Shown here piece by piece: positions 60,782 to 64,000 of a stretch of 64,000 bases of DNA. The translations under genes and the position numbers were made by a program. Position 1 is the first letter of the stretch, and every line of letters begins with the position of its first letter. Source of the stretch: Niastella sp. (lineage in GTDB: Bacteria; Bacteroidota; Bacteroidia; Chitinophagales; Chitinophagaceae). The notes beneath the pieces are model-generated. The model saw nothing but the letters and a program-made list of their open reading frames with translations, did no database searches and was not told the DNA's origin. Location: the NCBI GenBank assembly GCA_016710595.1, contig JADJVM010000008.1, forward strand, positions 1,054,001 to 1,118,000. Reading direction: 5' to 3'.

Positions 60782-61507
60782 TCACCATTTTAAAATGGCT
60801 GCAGGATTGGGGCAGTTTGATAAATAATATTCAGATTCAGATTTTTTACAAACACCGGGATAATCCCCGGCATAATTATGTAAATCGAACATGAGTTGCA
60901 AGTGTAAATGGGGCGGCCAATTACCATTATCCTGTGGCGTGCCAATAGTTGCAAATTGTTCTCCCCGGCTAAATACCTGGCCAAGCCTTATATGCTCCAA
61001 CGATTTTTTGCTTAAGTGTCCATACAGGCTATAAAAATTTACAGTTTCCAATTGATGTTGCAAAATAACGGTAGCGCCATAATCTCCATCGCCACCATGA
61101 TAAGCAAAACTTTCTACCATACCGCCGAGTGGTGCAAAGAGGACAGTATGGGCATCGCACCAAACATCTATGCCAAGGTGCAAAGTGCGGGGTTCATTAT
61201 CAATGCCATCTTCTCTTAAATTGCGATCAAAAATTTTACTCCGGCTATACATGGCCCGGTTTTCGGCATAGCCTCCCATAAGGTATGTAAAGCCTTTCTT
61301 CCGTTCATTTATAAAAGCGGTAAATACATCAGGATGGGTGTAAACAGTTTCAGAAAATGCCGGGTTTTTATCACTCAGATCAATACTTCCTATTTTATCG
61401 TGCAAAGGGTCGAATGGAAAAATTGGATGAAAATCATGGCCATACTTTTTTATCATCAAATTAAATTGCTGTTGTATGGGCATTTCGGTAAGATCAGGAA
61501 TCCACAT
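60782..61507 (-). CDS. M23-family peptidoglycan endopeptidase-like protein
   Basis: A 241-residue protein whose C-terminal half is a LytM/M23 domain with the zinc ligands in LHLGIDVWC (HxxxD) and PPHLHLQL (HxH), and SLYGHLSKKSL between them. The N-terminal half (about 1-110) is not a recognised domain. The frame extends to 61558 inside leuS; I prefer the ATG at 61507 because a TTACTTTG box precedes it by 19 nt. No signal peptide is visible, which is odd for a cell-wall enzyme. Confidence 0.78.
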   Translation of the reverse strand: MWIPDLTEMPIQQQFNLMIKKYGHDFHPIFPFDPLHDKIGSIDLSDKNPAFSETVYTHPDVFTAFINERKKGFTYLMGGYAENRAMYSRSKIFDRNLREDGIDNEPRTLHLGIDVWCDAHTVLFAPLGGMVESFAYHGGDGDYGATVILQHQLETVNFYSLYGHLSKKSLEHIRLGQVFSRGEQFATIGTPQDNGNWPPHLHLQLMFDLHNYAGDYPGVCKKSESEYYLSNCPNPAAILKW

Positions 61508-61526
61508 TTCTTTTTTTGTAAAGGTA

Positions 61527-61534
61527 CAAAGTAA
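61527..61534 (-). promoter_or_regulatory. Possible -7 box (TTACTTTG) for the M23 gene
   Basis: Seven of eight bases match TAnnTTTG on the minus strand, 19 nt before the chosen ATG and 10 bp beyond the leuS stop. It would give the gene a promoter of its own. Confidence 0.35.
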
Positions 61535-61544
61535 AAGAGCTTTT

Positions 61545-64000
61545 TTAAACCACCACATTCACCATTTTGTTTTTCACAAAAATGATTTTCTTTGGTGATT
61601 TACCCTCCAACCATTTTTGAACCACTTCATTGGCAAGTACCAATGACTCTACCGCAGCCTGTTCAATGGTTACAGGCATTTTTATAGTAGTCCTAAGTTT
61701 ACCATTGATAGAGATGGGAAATTCCTTTTCTAATACTACCAAATACTTTTCTTCTACCTGCGGATAAAGCGCTTTTATAACATACCCCGGGTTTCCTAAA
61801 ACATGCCAAAGTTCTTCGGAAATATGGGGTGCATAAGGCGATAATATGATCAGCAATTTCTCCAGCACTTCTTTTTTATGACACTTAATTTCTGTTAATT
61901 CATTTACACAAACCATAAATGCACTCACGGCCGTGTTATAAGAAAACAAGCTGGTATCATGATCAATTTTTTTTATGGCCTTGTATAAAATTTTCCATTC
62001 TGCATCTGTTGCTTTTTCATCAACCCATACTTTTCCATTTTGTTCATCAAAAAACAATCTCCATAATTTTCTTAAAAAACGATGTACGCCTTCTATTCCT
62101 TTGGTGTCCCAGGGTTTGCTTTGCTCTACCGGCCCCAAAAACATTTCATACATCCTAAAAGTATCAGCACCATATTTATCACAAAGTTCATCGGGGTTTA
62201 CGGTATTATACTTACTCTTCGACATTTTTTCTACTTCTATACCACAGATATATTTACCATCTTCCAAAATAAATTCGGCATCGGCAAATTCTCCATTCCT
62301 ACATTTTTTAAATTCATCAATATCAAGTTCTACTCCATCCACAATATTTACATCTACATGTAATGGAACGCATGAATAATTTGATCTTAATCCTGCCGAT
62401 ACAAATTTATTTTCTCCATTTACCCGATATACAAAACGGCTACTACCCTGTATCATCCCCTGGTTCACTAATTTTTTATAAGGTTCATCAAAACCAATCA
62501 GGTCCAGGTCGTACATCACTTTCGTCCACATACGGCTGTACAACAAATGGCCTACCGCATGTTCTGTTCCGCCTACATATACATCTACCTGGTTCCAGTA
62601 ATCACTACTTTGCCGATCACAAAATTCATTTGTATTGTGCGGATCCATATAGCGTAAAAAGTACCAGCTACTTCCTGCATAACCCGGCATGGTACTGGTT
62701 TCCATGTGCTTTTCTACCCATTCCTGGATATTGGCAAGTGGCCCTTCCCCTTCGGGGCCGGGGCCATATTTTTCTACATGTGGTAAGGTAACCGGCAGTT
62801 CATTTTCAGGCAGGGCAATGGGAACCCCATCAATCCATTTTATAGGAAATGGTTCTCCCCAATAACGCTGACGGCTAAAGCCTGCATCACGCATCTTATA
62901 ATTTATTTTCTTTTTACCAATGCCGGCTTCTTCTATCGTTTTTATTGCAACAGGAATCGCATCCTTCATAACCATACCATTTAAAAAATTGCTGTTTTCT
63001 AAAATAGCTTCTTTTGTATCATTGGCTTCTTTTCCATTAAAAGCACTGCCAATAATATTTGTAATTGGAATATTAAAATGAGTTGCAAAATCAAAGTCAC
63101 GCTGATCGCCACAGGGAACGGCCATGATAGCGCCCGTGCCATAGCCTGCCAGCACATATTCTGCGATATAAATAGGGATGGGCGTTTTTGAAAAAGGATT
63201 TATAGCATAAGCGCCTGTAAAGCAACCCGTAACTTGTTTTACTTCTGTCATCCGCTCCCGGTCGCTCCTGCTTTTTACATATTCTAAATATGCATCTATC
63301 TTTTCTTTTTCTTGTGCAGTGGTAATTTCATTTACCAGTTCATGCTCAGGAGCCAATACCATAAAGTCAACCCCAAAAATGGTATCAGGTCGGGTTGTAT
63401 ATACTTTTACATTTTTATGATGGCCCTGTATTTCAAAATCTATTTCGGCGCCCTCGCTTTTACCAATCCAGTTGCGTTGCATATCCTTCATTGCTTCGCT
63501 AAAATTCACCGCATCTAACCCCTGCAATAAGCGGTCGGCATAGGCTGTAATACGCAAATACCATTGCCGCATTTTTTTCTTTATTACGGGGTGGCCGCCC
63601 CGTTCACTTAATCCATTCACCACTTCGTCATTAGCCAACACGGTACCCAATGCTTCACACCAGTTTACTTCTCCATACGCACTGTAAGCCAGCCTGCGCT
63701 TCATCAACCAATCTGATTTCTCTTTTTCACTAAATGCATTCCATTCTTCGGCAGTAAAATGAACGGTTCCCTGTGTTTCATACTTTGCAATTAAATCTGC
63801 AATGGGCCTGGCTTTTTGCCGGGTATTGCAGAAATAACTATTATACAATTTTAAAAAAAGCCATTGCGTCCATTTATAATACGATGGGTCGCTGGTTTGT
63901 ACTTCACGGCTCCAATCATAACAGAAACCAATTTTATCTAATTGCTTTTTAAAAGTGGCGATATTTTTTTTGGTGGTATCTGCCGGGTGTTGCCCGGTTT
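61545..64000 (-). CDS. leuS: Leucyl-tRNA synthetase, 5' end outside window
   Basis: Class I synthetase charging tRNA-Leu; about 818 codons are present. The frame runs to the window edge without a stop, reading TGQHPADTTKKNIATFKKQL upstream of residue YNSYFCN. The apparent start at 63848 is therefore a TTG leucine codon within the gene. The CP1 editing domain (MAVPCGDQRDFDFA), the KMSKS loop (EKMSKSKYNTVNPDEL) and the anticodon-binding C-terminus are intact. The N-terminal HIGH motif region lies outside. The editing aspartate appears intact. Confidence 0.97.
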   Translation of the reverse strand, partial: TGQHPADTTKKNIATFKKQLDKIGFCYDWSREVQTSDPSYYKWTQWLFLKLYNSYFCNTRQKARPIADLIAKYETQGTVHFTAEEWNAFSEKEKSDWLMKRRLAYSAYGEVNWCEALGTVLANDEVVNGLSERGGHPVIKKKMRQWYLRITAYADRLLQGLDAVNFSEAMKDMQRNWIGKSEGAEIDFEIQGHHKNVKVYTTRPDTIFGVDFMVLAPEHELVNEITTAQEKEKIDAYLEYVKSRSDRERMTEVKQVTGCFTGAYAINPFSKTPIPIYIAEYVLAGYGTGAIMAVPCGDQRDFDFATHFNIPITNIIGSAFNGKEANDTKEAILENSNFLNGMVMKDAIPVAIKTIEEAGIGKKKINYKMRDAGFSRQRYWGEPFPIKWIDGVPIALPENELPVTLPHVEKYGPGPEGEGPLANIQEWVEKHMETSTMPGYAGSSWYFLRYMDPHNTNEFCDRQSSDYWNQVDVYVGGTEHAVGHLLYSRMWTKVMYDLDLIGFDEPYKKLVNQGMIQGSSRFVYRVNGENKFVSAGLRSNYSCVPLHVDVNIVDGVELDIDEFKKCRNGEFADAEFILEDGKYICGIEVEKMSKSKYNTVNPDELCDKYGADTFRMYEMFLGPVEQSKPWDTKGIEGVHRFLRKLWRLFFDEQNGKVWVDEKATDAEWKILYKAIKKIDHDTSLFSYNTAVSAFMVCVNELTEIKCHKKEVLEKLLIILSPYAPHISEELWHVLGNPGYVIKALYPQVEEKYLVVLEKEFPISINGKLRTTIKMPVTIEQAAVESLVLANEVVQKWLEGKSPKKIIFVKNKMVNVVV

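Noticed and set aside
63846..63848. Start of leuS at 63848
   Set aside because: The codon is TTG (leucine) and the frame continues to the end of the window with LeuRS-like sequence (TGQHPADTT, YDWSREV).
1..64000. CRISPR arrays, insertion sequences, prophage, tRNA or rRNA genes
   Set aside because: No regularly spaced repeats, transposase or integrase motifs, cloverleaf-like sequences or rRNA segments were recognised on reading the gaps; gene content is continuous core and catabolic genes.

Overview
The window is about 64 kb of AT-rich chromosomal DNA (A/T-rich spacers, codons biased to A/T) from a member of the Bacteroidota, most probably Chitinophagales/Chitinophagaceae. The evidence is the ribosomal cluster rpmB-rpmG-DUF4295-ftsY, start-proximal promoter boxes of the Bacteroidota type (TAnnTTTG), weak Shine-Dalgarno sequences, and families typical of the phylum (DUF6089-like barrels, Bacteroidota-type CrtB). 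It is core genome plus a few metabolic islands. I see no phage, insertion sequence, CRISPR array, tRNA or rRNA. Both ends cut a gene: a polyprenyl synthetase lacks its 5' end on the left, and leuS lacks its 5' end on the right.

Layout. 1-6.8 kb: prenyl synthase, recJ, a methyltransferase, ftsY with ribosomal proteins, OsmC, purK. 6.8-12.4 kb: a complete tripartite RND efflux operon. 12.5-19.2 kb: DUF4442 protein, malic enzyme, an MlaE/MlaF-like lipid ABC pair, recN, a YkgJ-type cysteine cluster protein. 19.3-29.6 kb: gcvP, a class III aminotransferase, rarA, an acetyltransferase, an outer-membrane barrel, uvrA. 30.1-34.0 kb (minus strand): a carotenoid/light cluster, marR-crtB-SRPBCC-photolyase-idi, with a candidate autoregulatory operator upstream. 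34.2-35.7 kb: the remains of a LuxR-type regulator, TM2 and DUF2752 membrane proteins, a lipoprotein cyclophilin. 35.8-45.9 kb: reductive pyrimidine catabolism from uptake to acetyl-CoA or propionyl-CoA (NCS1 transporter, PreA/PreT, dihydropyrimidinase, ureidopropionase, aminotransferase, CoA-acylating semialdehyde dehydrogenase), with a divergent Lrp/AsnC regulator. 45.9-52.1 kb (minus): two exported peptidases, rsmI, purS, pssA, an aminopeptidase P. 52.4-55.7 kb: pckA, a CPBP protease homologue, a small barrel protein. 56.1-60.5 kb (plus): a cytochrome b/molybdopterin oxidoreductase fusion, an arsR-arsM operon with a clear promoter/operator, and a DUF389 membrane protein. 60.8-64 kb (minus): M23 peptidase and leuS.

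How the genes work together. The pyrimidine island is a self-contained catabolic route: import, reduction, ring opening, decarbamoylation, transamination, CoA-acylation. The carotenoid cluster pairs prenyl-chain supply (Idi) and phytoene synthesis (CrtB) with light-dependent DNA repair, but no desaturase lies nearby. In the ars operon, a 16-bp perfect palindrome is superimposed on the -7 box of a TTTG-N19-TAATATTG promoter. The most unusual protein is the 554-residue fusion of a six-helix haem-b-like membrane domain to a YedY/sulfite-oxidase-type molybdopterin domain, whose charge distribution predicts a cytoplasmic catalytic domain.
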